From: Nocardia fusca NBRC 14340
GTDB taxonomy: Bacteria; Actinomycetota; Actinomycetes; Mycobacteriales; Mycobacteriaceae
Assembly (NCBI RefSeq): GCF_001618425.1
Contig: NZ_BDCU01000017.1
Span: forward strand, 372,001 to 436,000
DNA length: 64,000 nt
Reading direction: 5' to 3'
In this document: in pieces, positions 36,422 through 44,308 of the stretch
How the letters are laid out: every line of letters begins with the position of its first letter
Numbering within the stretch: position 1 is the stretch's first letter
The notes under the pieces: model-generated
Told to the model about the DNA's origin: nothing
Seen by the model: the letters and a program-made list of their open reading frames with translations, nothing else
The model's database searches: none
Translations under genes and position numbers: made by a program

Positions 36422-37903
36422 GTGCTCGATAACCCCCCAGCTATCAAATATCCGGTGACGAAACGAGCCTTCGGCCTCGCCATTCTCGTGCTCAGCGGGT
36501 TACAGCTGATGGTGGTGCTCGACGGCACCGTGGTGATCCTGGCCCTGCCGCGGCTGCAGGAGGAGATGGGCCTGTCCAGTTCGGGCAGCGCGTGGACCAT
36601 CACCGCCTACGGGCTGCCGTTCGCCGGCCTGATGCTGCTCGGCGGCCGGATCGGCGATTCGTTCGGACGCCGGCGCATGTTCGTCCTCGGTGTGGGCCTG
36701 TTCACGCTGGCCTCCATGCTGTGCGGGCTGGCGCAGGGCGAGCAGATGCTCATCGCCGCGCGGGCCTTCCAGGGCACCGGCGCCGCGCTCGCCGCGCCCA
36801 CCGCGTTCGCCCTGGTGGCCAGCACCTTCGCCCCGGGCAAGGTCCGCAACCAGGCCTTCGCCATCTTCGGCTCGATGGTCGCGCTGGGCTCGGTCGGCGG
36901 ACTGGTGATCGGCGGGGCACTCACCGAGGCCAGCTGGCGGTGGATCTTCCTGATCAATGTGCCGATCGGCGTGCTCATCGTGATCGGCGCGCTGGTCGCG
37001 CTCCGCGATACCCACCATCAGCGTCTCACTCTGGACGTGCGCGGCGCGTTCCTCGGCACCCTGGCATGCGCCCTGATCGTCTGGGGCGCCACCGAGGGGC
37101 CGGAACTCGGCTGGGATGACCCGTTGGTCTACGGCACCCTGATCGCGGGCGCGGTGCTGCTGCCGGTTTTCGTCTTCGCGGAACGGCACGTGGACAACCC
37201 CCTGCTGCCGTGGACGCTGTTCGACAGCCGCGACCGCGTCGCCACCTTCGTGGTGATCCTGCTCGCCAGCGGCGTGCTGGGCGCCACCACGTATTTCGCC
37301 GGGCTGTTCGTGCAGAACGTCGTCGGTTACAGCCCGCTGGTCGCCGGGATCTCGTTCATCCCGTTCACCGTCGGCGTCGGCCTCGGCAGCGCGGTGGCCA
37401 CCCGGCTGGCCCTGCACATCGCGCCCCGGTGGCTGCTGGTCGGCGCGGCAGTGGTGCTGATGGCCGGTCTCGGTTACGGATCGACGCTGGACGCGGACGT
37501 CGGCTACTGGTCCACCCTGCTGCCGCTGTTCTCGGTGATCGGTTTCGGCATCGGTATCGCCATGGTGCTCATCCCGCTGTGTGTACTGGTCGGGGTGCCA
37601 CCGGACGAGATCGGCCCCCTGTCGGCGATCGGCCAGATGTTCCTGAATCTGGGGACTCCCATCGCCATCGGCGTGCTCACCCCGCTGGCCGCCTCCCGGA
37701 CCCTGTCCGAGGGCGGGACCATCAAGAAACCGGCCGAGATGACGGCGGCGGAGATCACCGCGCTCGGTGACGGCTACACCCTCGCCCTGCTGGTGGCCGC
37801 GATCGGCGGGCTACTTGTGGGCCTGATCGCGCTGACCCTGCGCTACACCGCGGAAGAGGTCGCCCGGGCCCAGCACGCCCAGGACGAGGCCCAGGCGGCC
37901 TGA
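36422..37903 (+). CDS. efpA: MFS multidrug transporter, DHA2 (QacA/EfpA) family
   Basis: 493-residue transporter with 14 predicted membrane helices. Signatures: VVLDGTVVILALPRLQEEMG in helix 1 (motif D1), GGRIGDSFGRRRMFVLG (motif A, loop 2-3), ARAFQGTGAALAAPT and GSVGGLVIGGALTEASWRWIFLINVPIG in parts (motif C). Drug/H+ antiport at the inner membrane is expected. Mycobacterial EfpA has the same position next to cysG; symbol assigned on similarity plus synteny. GTG at 36422. Confidence 0.88.
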   Translation: MLDNPPAIKYPVTKRAFGLAILVLSGLQLMVVLDGTVVILALPRLQEEMGLSSSGSAWTITAYGLPFAGLMLLGGRIGDSFGRRRMFVLGVGLFTLASMLCGLAQGEQMLIAARAFQGTGAALAAPTAFALVASTFAPGKVRNQAFAIFGSMVALGSVGGLVIGGALTEASWRWIFLINVPIGVLIVIGALVALRDTHHQRLTLDVRGAFLGTLACALIVWGATEGPELGWDDPLVYGTLIAGAVLLPVFVFAERHVDNPLLPWTLFDSRDRVATFVVILLASGVLGATTYFAGLFVQNVVGYSPLVAGISFIPFTVGVGLGSAVATRLALHIAPRWLLVGAAVVLMAGLGYGSTLDADVGYWSTLLPLFSVIGFGIGIAMVLIPLCVLVGVPPDEIGPLSAIGQMFLNLGTPIAIGVLTPLAASRTLSEGGTIKKPAEMTAAEITALGDGYTLALLVAAIGGLLVGLIALTLRYTAEEVARAQHAQDEAQAA

Positions 37904-37919
37904 CCCCGGCGACCGCGCG

Positions 37920-38330
37920 TCACAGCCTCCCGGTGATCTTGGTCGGCGTGATCCGCACCGCCACCCGGGGGCCGTCGTCCACCGAGGCCGGATTGAACTC
38001 GGCGTACGGCTTGCCGGTGTACTTGATCGACATCCGGTCGCCGACGAGCATGTCGGGGTCCGGGGTGAGGGTGGCGGTACCGCGGATCTCCGCGTAGACA
38101 TACGGGTTGTCCGGCGGCGCGATCAGGACCGAGATGCGCGGATCGCGGGCCAGGTTCTTGCCCTGGACGCGATCGGTCGTCGTGGAGTAGAGCAACTCGT
38201 CGCCGTCCCGGTCGATCCAGGTGACGGTCAGATGCGGGTGGCCGTCACGGCCGATGGTGGCCACGGTCACGAATAGTTTGGCATCGTCGATGTACTGCTT
38301 GACGGTGTCGGGCAACGAGATAGCGCTCAT
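37920..38330 (-). CDS. PPOX-class F420/FMN-binding split-barrel protein
   Basis: 136 residues of the pyridoxamine 5'-phosphate oxidase-like split barrel, as in actinobacterial F420-dependent reductases and heme/FMN-binding proteins. Typical elements: FVTVATIGRDGHPHLTVTW, YSTTTDRVQGKNLARDPRISVL in parts, and VYAEIRGTATLTPD. Cofactor (F420 or FMN) cannot be fixed from sequence. ATG at 38330 (MSAISLPD) matches relatives; another ATG at 38363 lies 6 bases after the DUF305 stop and would add 11 residues. Probably co-transcribed with the DUF305 gene. Confidence 0.85.
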   Translation of the reverse strand: MSAISLPDTVKQYIDDAKLFVTVATIGRDGHPHLTVTWIDRDGDELLYSTTTDRVQGKNLARDPRISVLIAPPDNPYVYAEIRGTATLTPDPDMLVGDRMSIKYTGKPYAEFNPASVDDGPRVAVRITPTKITGRL

Positions 38331-38369
38331 GCACACGAGCAACCGGTTCCGGTGGGCGTTCATTCCGGC

Positions 38370-38999
38370 TCAGCCCGGCGAATCCGCCTCCAGCTCCGCC
38401 AGCAGCAGGGTCATCAGGCCGGACTCCTGGGTCTGCGCGGTGATCATCTCCCGGGCCACCTGTTTCACCACCCCCTCGGTGAGCAGCGCGTCGGCCACCC
38501 GGGCCATGGCGATACCGCCCTCGTGATGGCGCTGCATCAGTTGCAGGAACAGGATCGCGGCAGTACGTCCCCGCGCGGCCGCCAGGCTGTCGAGTTCGGC
38601 CTGGGTGGCCATCCCCGGCATCACGGCCCCCGCCGGGACGTGGGCGGCGGGGTGATCGTGGGTCCGCGCGGGCATCCAGCCCATCGGCTCCGCGCCCGCG
38701 GCCGGCGCTCCGGCCAGCCGCAACCAGCCCAGCAGGGTGCCGATCTCGGAGAGCTGGGTGTCCTCGATCTGCCGGGCCAGACCCCGCACCGCGGGGGCGA
38801 CGCCGGGATCGAGCCGCTGCACCATCACCAGTGCCTGATGGTGATGGGCGGCCATATCCTGGACGAATCCGATCTCCGTGGCGGACAGCACCTCCGGTGC
38901 CGCCGGGTCGTCGATGAACAGCGGGCGCAGCGCCGCCCCCAGCACCAGGAGCAGTGCCGCCGCCACCAGCACGGCGATCGCGTCGCGTAACCGCTTCAC
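38370..38999 (-). CDS. DUF305 exported/membrane-anchored protein
   Basis: 209 residues. An N-terminal membrane anchor (AIAVLVAAALLLVLGAAL, about 8-25) is followed by a DUF305 ferritin-like four-helix domain with the signature FVQDMAAHHHQALVMV and a second FLQLMQRHHEGGIAMAR; the paired HH motifs suggest metal (often copper) binding. GTG at 38999 has GGGAGG upstream. The longer frame to 39395 crosses an intergenic palindrome and is rejected. Extracytoplasmic metal handling is inferred. Confidence 0.88.
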   Translation of the reverse strand: MKRLRDAIAVLVAAALLLVLGAALRPLFIDDPAAPEVLSATEIGFVQDMAAHHHQALVMVQRLDPGVAPAVRGLARQIEDTQLSEIGTLLGWLRLAGAPAAGAEPMGWMPARTHDHPAAHVPAGAVMPGMATQAELDSLAAARGRTAAILFLQLMQRHHEGGIAMARVADALLTEGVVKQVAREMITAQTQESGLMTLLLAELEADSPG

Positions 39000-39214
39000 G
39001 CAAGCCTCCCGGCCTGCCGGGCCGGGGACGATCCCGCCGCCGCGCCCAACCGCCCGCGGTCGTGCCGGCACAGCGTCACGCTCATCGTGGTCCTCCCACC
39101 CGGCCGAGCGGCTCGCCCCGGCCATCGAAGGAATTATGGTCGGCCGGCCGCGAACGGGGAGCGATTCGCGATGTTCCGGCAGACCGATGTTCCGCCGAAT
39201 CGGCACCACCCAAG

Positions 39215-39234
39215 ACTGAAACACGTTACAGTCT
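39215..39234. promoter_or_regulatory. KstR-like extended palindrome upstream of the phosphotransferase operon
   Basis: GACTGAAACACGTTACAGTC: arms GACTG/CAGTC and AAC/GTT are symmetric (one mismatched pair). Its core 39218-39231 fits TNNAACNNGTTNNA. It lies 84 bases before the phosphotransferase start, on the DNA between it and the divergent DUF305 gene. Confidence 0.55.
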
Positions 39235-39317
39235 CCCGCACGCGGGCGGCCCGGTGACGTGTCAGCCGAGACCGGGCGGTCTCCGCGCCGAGGCCGGATG
39301 GCGTCAGGAGGACGACG

Positions 39318-40448
39318 ATGCCCGACGATGTGAACCCCACCGAACATATGCGGCTCACCACCAGCGAACGCGATCTGGACGCGCTGGCGGGACAACTCTC
39401 CGAGTGGTTACGGGACAAGGTCGGTGCCGACGGACCACCGGTCATCAGTGATCTGCAGCGACCGCTGTCCGGTGGCCTGTCCAGCGCCTCGGTGCTCTTC
39501 GACGCGCACTGGAAATCCGGCGGCCGCACTGAAGGGGGCGCCTTCGTCGCGCGGATGATCCCGGAGGAAGGCGCGTTCCCGGTCTTCGAGAAATACGACC
39601 TGGAACTGCAATACCGGGTCATCACCGAAATCGCCGCGGCCACCGATGTCCCGGTACCGCGGTTGCGCTGGCTGGAAACCGGCAGTGCGGCCTGCGGTGC
39701 GCCGTTCTTCGTGATGGACCGGGTACCCGGCCGCATCCCGGGGGACAATCCGCCCTACGTATTCGCGGGCTGGCTCTACGACGCGACCACCGCCGAGCGG
39801 GCCGAACTCACCCGCAACACCCTCGATGTCCTGGCCCGGATCCACGCGCTGCCCGAACCGGCACGACGGTTCCCCGAACTCGACGGGCCGGGCACGGCGC
39901 TACGCCGCCATATCGAATCGGACCGGGCCTGGTACCACTGGGCGCTGGCCGGCGACGGCTACGAGATCCCGCTCATCGAGCGCGCTTTCGAGTGGCTGGA
40001 CCAGAACTTCCCCGACGATCCCGGGCCCGATGTGCTCAGCTGGGGTGATGCCCGGCCCGGCAATATCATCTACGAAGGGTTCTCGCCGGTCGCCGTATTG
40101 GACTGGGAGATGGCCGCACTGGGCCCGCGCGAACTCGATCTGGCCTGGATGATCTTCCTGCACCGCTTCTTCCAGGACATCGCCACCGGATTCGGCTTCC
40201 CCGGCCTCCCCGATTTCCTGCGCCGCGACGAGGTCGTCGCGCACTACGAGAAGGTCAGCGGCCACACCGTCGAAGATCTGGACTTCTACCTCACCTATGC
40301 CGCGCTGCGGCACGCGATCGTCATGGCCCGGATCAAACGCCGGATGATCCATATGGGCGAGGACACCGCCCCGGTGGAGCGGGACGACTACATCATGCAC
40401 CGCGCCACCCTGGAAGCCCTGCTCGACGGCACCTACGGATGGGACTGA
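39318..40448 (+). CDS. Phosphotransferase family protein (APH/ACAD10-like kinase fold)
   Basis: 376 residues of the aminoglycoside-phosphotransferase fold, in the subgroup seen beside acyl-CoA dehydrogenases in lipid and steroid catabolism. ATP lobe with RPLSGGLSSASVLFDAHW; catalytic loop LSWGDARPGNIIYE (Asp in place, His of the usual HGD replaced by Trp) and metal motif VLDWEMAALGPRELDLAW. ATG at 39318 has AGGAGG 6-7 bases upstream. It overlaps functionally with the next gene (1-base gap between stop and start). Substrate unknown; not a likely resistance gene. Confidence 0.85.
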   Translation: MPDDVNPTEHMRLTTSERDLDALAGQLSEWLRDKVGADGPPVISDLQRPLSGGLSSASVLFDAHWKSGGRTEGGAFVARMIPEEGAFPVFEKYDLELQYRVITEIAAATDVPVPRLRWLETGSAACGAPFFVMDRVPGRIPGDNPPYVFAGWLYDATTAERAELTRNTLDVLARIHALPEPARRFPELDGPGTALRRHIESDRAWYHWALAGDGYEIPLIERAFEWLDQNFPDDPGPDVLSWGDARPGNIIYEGFSPVAVLDWEMAALGPRELDLAWMIFLHRFFQDIATGFGFPGLPDFLRRDEVVAHYEKVSGHTVEDLDFYLTYAALRHAIVMARIKRRMIHMGEDTAPVERDDYIMHRATLEALLDGTYGWD

Positions 40449-40449
40449 G

Positions 40450-41580
40450 ATGAGCGAAACCACCGCCCACACCCCGGCCACCGCCCCGGGGCCACTGGAC
40501 GAGTACCCGATCCATCAGGCACCGCTGCCCATCGCCCGGGCCGCGACCAGCGACCGGAACTTCTACGACCGCAGCTATTTCAACGCGCACAACCGCGACG
40601 GTGCGACCATGCTGGTGACCGGATTCGGGGTCTATCCGAACCTCGGTGTCGCCGACGCCTACGCCGCGGTACGCCGCGGCGACGAGATCACTTCCGTGCG
40701 GTTCTCCGACGCACGCAGCGACCGGAGTTTGGACATGGCGGTCGGCGGTTACCGGATCGAAGTGGTGGAACCGCTGCGCCGTATCCGGGTGGTGTGCGAA
40801 CACGAGGACCTGGGCCTCGATCTCACCTGGACCGGCGCCTTCCCCGCTGTGCAGGAGCAGCCGCACGTCATGCTGGCCGGTAACCGTCCGACCCTCGACG
40901 CCTCCCGCTTCGCCCAGGTCGGTTCGTGGGCGGGCACGCTCGCGATCGGCGGCGAGGACATCGCCGTGGACCCGGCGATCTGGACCGGCACGCGGGACCG
41001 CTCCTGGGGTATCCGGCCCGTCGGTGAGGCCGAACCGCCGGGCCGGGCCGCCGCCGAAGGGGCCGGTGGGTTCTGGTGGCTGTACGTGCCGCTGCGATTC
41101 GACGATTTCGCGGTGGTGGTGATCATCCAGGAGAACCCCGACGGCTACCGCACCCTCAACGATGCGGTCCGGGTGTTCCCGGACGGATCGGTGGAACAGC
41201 TGGGCTGGCCGCGGATCACCATCGACTACCGGTCGGGCACCCGCCATCCCGAGAGCGCGAGCCTGGAACTGCGGACTCCCGAAGGGAAACCGCTGACCAT
41301 CGATATCCGCACGGTCACCGGGATACCGCTGCACATCGGCTGCGGTTACGGCGGCGACCCGGACTGGCAGCACGGGCAGTGGAAGGGCCGTGACTGGTCG
41401 TGGGCCAACAGCTACGACCTCACCGATCCGGCGATCGCCGGGCGGATACCGTGGGGCGTCACCGACCACATCGCGCACGCCCGCTGCGGGGACGCCGAGG
41501 GCTGGGGACTGTTCGAACACGCGAGCGTCGGCCGGCACGACCCCACCGGTTTCGCGGATCTGCTGTCGGTGGCGCCCTAG
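40450..41580 (+). CDS. Conserved protein of unknown function, co-transcribed with phosphotransferase
   Basis: 376 residues, no signal peptide or membrane segment. Beta-rich composition with WG-containing repeats (WAGTLAIGGEDI, DRSWGIRP, WLYVPLRFDDFAVVVI, GEWTW-like GRDWSWANSYD) reminiscent of the lipocalin-like CrtC/AttH fold used for hydrophobic ligands; this is a weak resemblance. Start ATG at 40450 one base after the phosphotransferase TGA (TGAGATG), so tightly coupled. Its TAG stop shares the bases CTAG with the stop of a minus-strand frame. Confidence 0.7.
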   Translation: MSETTAHTPATAPGPLDEYPIHQAPLPIARAATSDRNFYDRSYFNAHNRDGATMLVTGFGVYPNLGVADAYAAVRRGDEITSVRFSDARSDRSLDMAVGGYRIEVVEPLRRIRVVCEHEDLGLDLTWTGAFPAVQEQPHVMLAGNRPTLDASRFAQVGSWAGTLAIGGEDIAVDPAIWTGTRDRSWGIRPVGEAEPPGRAAAEGAGGFWWLYVPLRFDDFAVVVIIQENPDGYRTLNDAVRVFPDGSVEQLGWPRITIDYRSGTRHPESASLELRTPEGKPLTIDIRTVTGIPLHIGCGYGGDPDWQHGQWKGRDWSWANSYDLTDPAIAGRIPWGVTDHIAHARCGDAEGWGLFEHASVGRHDPTGFADLLSVAP

Positions 41581-41759
41581 CCGTCGAGGTCGACGACGAC
41601 CGGCACCCCTGGTCGAACCACTACCGGTGCAGTCGCTGGATCTTCTCCGGCGTCGGGCGGCCGGCGATATGGCAAACGGAACTCGGCGGAATCGAACCGG
41701 TCGATGGTCGTGGTGTACACGCGGCGAGCGGTGGCGGGTTCATCCGGGCCGGTGATCAA
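41577..41759 (-). CDS. Possible small protein downstream of cobE (doubtful)
   Basis: 60-codon frame with a TTG start that overlaps the cobE stop (TTGA). Coupled overlaps are the rule in this operon, and codon third positions are fairly GC-rich, but the product (ending VVVRPGVPVVVDLDG) matches nothing I recognise and there is no clear ribosome-binding site. Its TAG stop lies in the palindrome CTAG that is also the stop of the opposite gene. Could be a short cobalamin-operon protein or chance. Confidence 0.3.
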   Translation of the reverse strand: MITGPDEPATARRVYTTTIDRFDSAEFRLPYRRPPDAGEDPATAPVVVRPGVPVVVDLDG

Positions 41760-42160
41760 TCGTGCGCAGCGGTCGCGGCGACCACGACGCCCCCGACCAC
41801 CTGCCGCGGCACGAGCAACGGCCCGGCGCCGGCCAGCAGGGCGGCGGCCTCGGCCACACCGGGGATACCCAGAGCGGCCGCCACCCGCTCCGACGGGTTC
41901 GGCACCGGCACCCGCGCCAATCGCTCGGCGGAATAGCCGAACAGTGGCACGCCCAGTACGGCGGCGGCTTCGCGGGGCCCCGGCTCACCAGCCCGGCGAT
42001 CCAGGGTCGCGAGGCAGGCTATCCGCTGCCCGGGAAAGGCCTCCGCCAGCACCGCGAGAATCCGCTCGGCGGACGGATCCGGGCGCAGGCCGAGACCGAC
42101 CGCGAGTTCTGCACGGTAGGGCGCGGGGCCGGCTCCCGACCGCCGGTCTCCGCCGATCAC
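41756..42160 (-). CDS. cobE: Cobalamin biosynthesis protein CobE/CbiG C-terminal family
   Basis: 134 residues corresponding to the CobE/GbiG_C domain: RAELAVGLGLRPDPSAERIL near the start, IACLATLDRRAGEPG and FGYSAERLARVPVPNPSERV. In anaerobic-type pathways the related CbiG opens the delta-lactone ring of cobalt-precorrin-5A; CobE of the aerobic route is less well defined. GTG at 42160 overlaps the cobB stop (GTGA), so it is translated with cobB. Confidence 0.8.
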   Translation of the reverse strand: MIGGDRRSGAGPAPYRAELAVGLGLRPDPSAERILAVLAEAFPGQRIACLATLDRRAGEPGPREAAAVLGVPLFGYSAERLARVPVPNPSERVAAALGIPGVAEAAALLAGAGPLLVPRQVVGGVVVAATAAHD

Positions 42161-43563
42161 CGTGCGCGTGCGGCGGGGCGGGTGCGCTGATGGACGCGTG
42201 CCGCGGCGACGAACCGCCCCACGGCGCCCGGGTTTCCGGCCGGGTGCGTGTGCAGGTAGGACGCGTGCACCCGGTGCACGACCGCACCCTCCCGCCGCTG
42301 CTCCCCGGCGGTACGCCAGCCCCAGGCGGGCGGGGCACCGCCGGATTCCACCAGCCGGGTCCGATGGAATTCGTGGCCGCGTACCCGCTCACCGGTCCGC
42401 CAGAGCACGGAGTCGGCCAGCGCCACCGCGTCTCGGTATCCCAGGGTCAGGCGGGGCCCGAACTCGGCGACCGCGTCGATCAGGCCCGCCATCGGATGAC
42501 CGTCCAGGGATCGGGTGAGGTACAGCAGCCCGGCGCATTCGGCGTGGATGGGCAGCCCCGCCCGGGCCCGCTCCGCCACCGCGGCACGCAGTCCGGTATT
42601 GGCCGCCAACGTCCCCGCGTGCTCTTCCGGAAATCCGCCCGGCAACACCAGCCCCGCGGCCTCGGCCGGCAGGGTGTCGTGCAGCGGGTCGATCACCACG
42701 ACCCGGGCACCCGCGGCGGTGAGCAGTTCCCGGTGTTCGGCATAGCCGAAGGTGAAGGCAGGCCCACCGGCTACCGCGATCACCGGATCCGGTCCCTCCG
42801 GCAGCGCGACGTCGTCCGCGAGTTCCCGGGCGGCGTCCCAACGCGGCCCGGACTCCGGCGCCGCGGCCAGCGCCGCGACCGCGGCCAGATCGAGATGACG
42901 CGCGGCCAGATCGGTCATCGCGTCCACCGCGCGCCTCGCCGCGAGGCCGTGTTCCACCGCCGGGATGAGGCCCAGATGCCGGGACGGGACCTCGAGTTCG
43001 GCCAGCCGGGGCAGCGCGCCGAGCACCGGCAGGCCCACCCGGTCGCAGGCGGCGCGCAGTACCTGTTCGTGCCGGGCACTACCGACCCGGTTGAGCACCA
43101 CCCCGCCCAGCCGCACACCGGAGTCGAAGGTGGCGAACCCGTGCAGCAGCGCGGCCAGGCTCTGGCTGTGCCCGCGCGCGTCCACGACCAGGACCACCGG
43201 TAGGCCCAGCAGGCTCGCCACGTGGGCGGTGGAGCCTTCCGCGACGGGGTCGGCGGCCTGTTCGTCGATCCGTCCGTCGAACAGGCCCATCACCCCTTCC
43301 ACCACCGCGATATCGCAATCGCGGGCACCGTGACGGAAGAGCGGGGCGATCCGGTCGGGCCCGACCAGCACCGGATCCAGGTTACGACCGGGGCGTCCGG
43401 CGGCGAGGCCGTGATAGCCGGGATCGATGTAGTCGGGCCCCACCTTGAAGGGGGCCACCCGGCGGCCGGCCCGGCGCAGCGCACCGATGAGACCGGTGGC
43501 GACAGTGGTCTTCCCGCTGCCGGAGGCCGGCGCGGCGAGCACTATCCCCGGGGCGGCGCTCAT
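42157..43563 (-). CDS. cobB: Cobyrinate / hydrogenobyrinate a,c-diamide synthase
   Basis: 468-residue glutamine-dependent amidotransferase (CbiA/CobB) that amidates the a and c side chains of (hydrogeno)byrinic acid with ATP. The N-terminal P-loop is APASGSGKTTVATGL; the substrate segment FKVGPDYIDPGYH follows. The C-terminal class I GATase-like domain has PGGFPEEHA and the nucleophile in HAECAGLLYL. ATG at 43563 (MSAAPGIVLA). Located between cobO and cobE, same strand. Confidence 0.95.
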   Translation of the reverse strand: MSAAPGIVLAAPASGSGKTTVATGLIGALRRAGRRVAPFKVGPDYIDPGYHGLAAGRPGRNLDPVLVGPDRIAPLFRHGARDCDIAVVEGVMGLFDGRIDEQAADPVAEGSTAHVASLLGLPVVLVVDARGHSQSLAALLHGFATFDSGVRLGGVVLNRVGSARHEQVLRAACDRVGLPVLGALPRLAELEVPSRHLGLIPAVEHGLAARRAVDAMTDLAARHLDLAAVAALAAAPESGPRWDAARELADDVALPEGPDPVIAVAGGPAFTFGYAEHRELLTAAGARVVVIDPLHDTLPAEAAGLVLPGGFPEEHAGTLAANTGLRAAVAERARAGLPIHAECAGLLYLTRSLDGHPMAGLIDAVAEFGPRLTLGYRDAVALADSVLWRTGERVRGHEFHRTRLVESGGAPPAWGWRTAGEQRREGAVVHRVHASYLHTHPAGNPGAVGRFVAAARVHQRTRPAARAR

Positions 43564-43630
43564 CGCACGGCATTCCCGGTCGAGCGACACCGGCGGCCCG
43601 CGCACCGGATCCCGGCACCCCGGGGCCGGC

Positions 43631-44245
43631 TCACCATTCGATACCCCGTTGCCCCTTGCGGCCCGCGTCCATGGGGTGGCGCACCTTGGTCATCTCGGTC
43701 ACCAGGTCCGCCGCCTCCACCAGTTCCGGCGGCGCGTCCCGGCCGGTGATGACGACATGCTGGTTGCCCGGACGCTCGCGCAGGGTGTCGACGACCTCGG
43801 CCACATCCACCCACCCCCATTTCAGCGGGTAGGTGAATTCGTCGAGCACATAGAACCGGTGCTCCTCGGCACGCAGTCGCCGCGCGATCTCCTGCCAGCC
43901 GGCCAGCGCCGCGGCCGCGTGATCGGTTTCGGTGCCCTGTTTACGAGTCCACGACCAGCCCTCGCCCATCTTGTGCCACTGCACCGGCCCACCCACACCG
44001 GTCTCGCCGTGCAGCCGGCCGAGTTCGCGGAAAGCCGCTTCCTCTCCGACCTTCCACTTGGCGCTCTTGACGAACTGGAACACCGCCACGTCGAAACCCT
44101 GGTTCCAGGCGCGCAACGCCATGCCGAAGGCGGCGGTGGACTTACCTTTGCCCGGACCGGTGTGCACGGCGAGCACCGGCTGATTACGGCGCTGCCGGGT
44201 GGTCAGTCCGTCGTCGGGTACTTGCTCGGGCACCCCTCTGGGCAT
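43631..44245 (-). CDS. cobO: Cob(I)yrinic acid a,c-diamide adenosyltransferase
   Basis: 204-residue CobO/BtuR-type ATP:corrinoid adenosyltransferase. The P-loop is VHTGPGKGKSTAAFG; GWSWTR, VVDTLRERPGNQHVVITGRDAP in parts and the C-terminal HPMDAGRKGQRGIEW are diagnostic. Adds the upper adenosyl ligand after cobalt reduction. ATG 44245 with GCAGGAGAG upstream; 63 bases after the chelatase gene, same transcript. Confidence 0.96.
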   Translation of the reverse strand: MPRGVPEQVPDDGLTTRQRRNQPVLAVHTGPGKGKSTAAFGMALRAWNQGFDVAVFQFVKSAKWKVGEEAAFRELGRLHGETGVGGPVQWHKMGEGWSWTRKQGTETDHAAAALAGWQEIARRLRAEEHRFYVLDEFTYPLKWGWVDVAEVVDTLRERPGNQHVVITGRDAPPELVEAADLVTEMTKVRHPMDAGRKGQRGIEW

Positions 44246-44308
44246 GGGCTCTCCTGCTCTGGTTCGGATTTCGTGCTCGTCCGGTACGGGCCGGGGGCGG
44301 GGCCGGGT

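Noticed and set aside
39318..40448. Aminoglycoside resistance gene
   Set aside because: The fold is shared, but the catalytic loop variant and subgroup match catabolic phosphotransferase-like proteins, not resistance enzymes.
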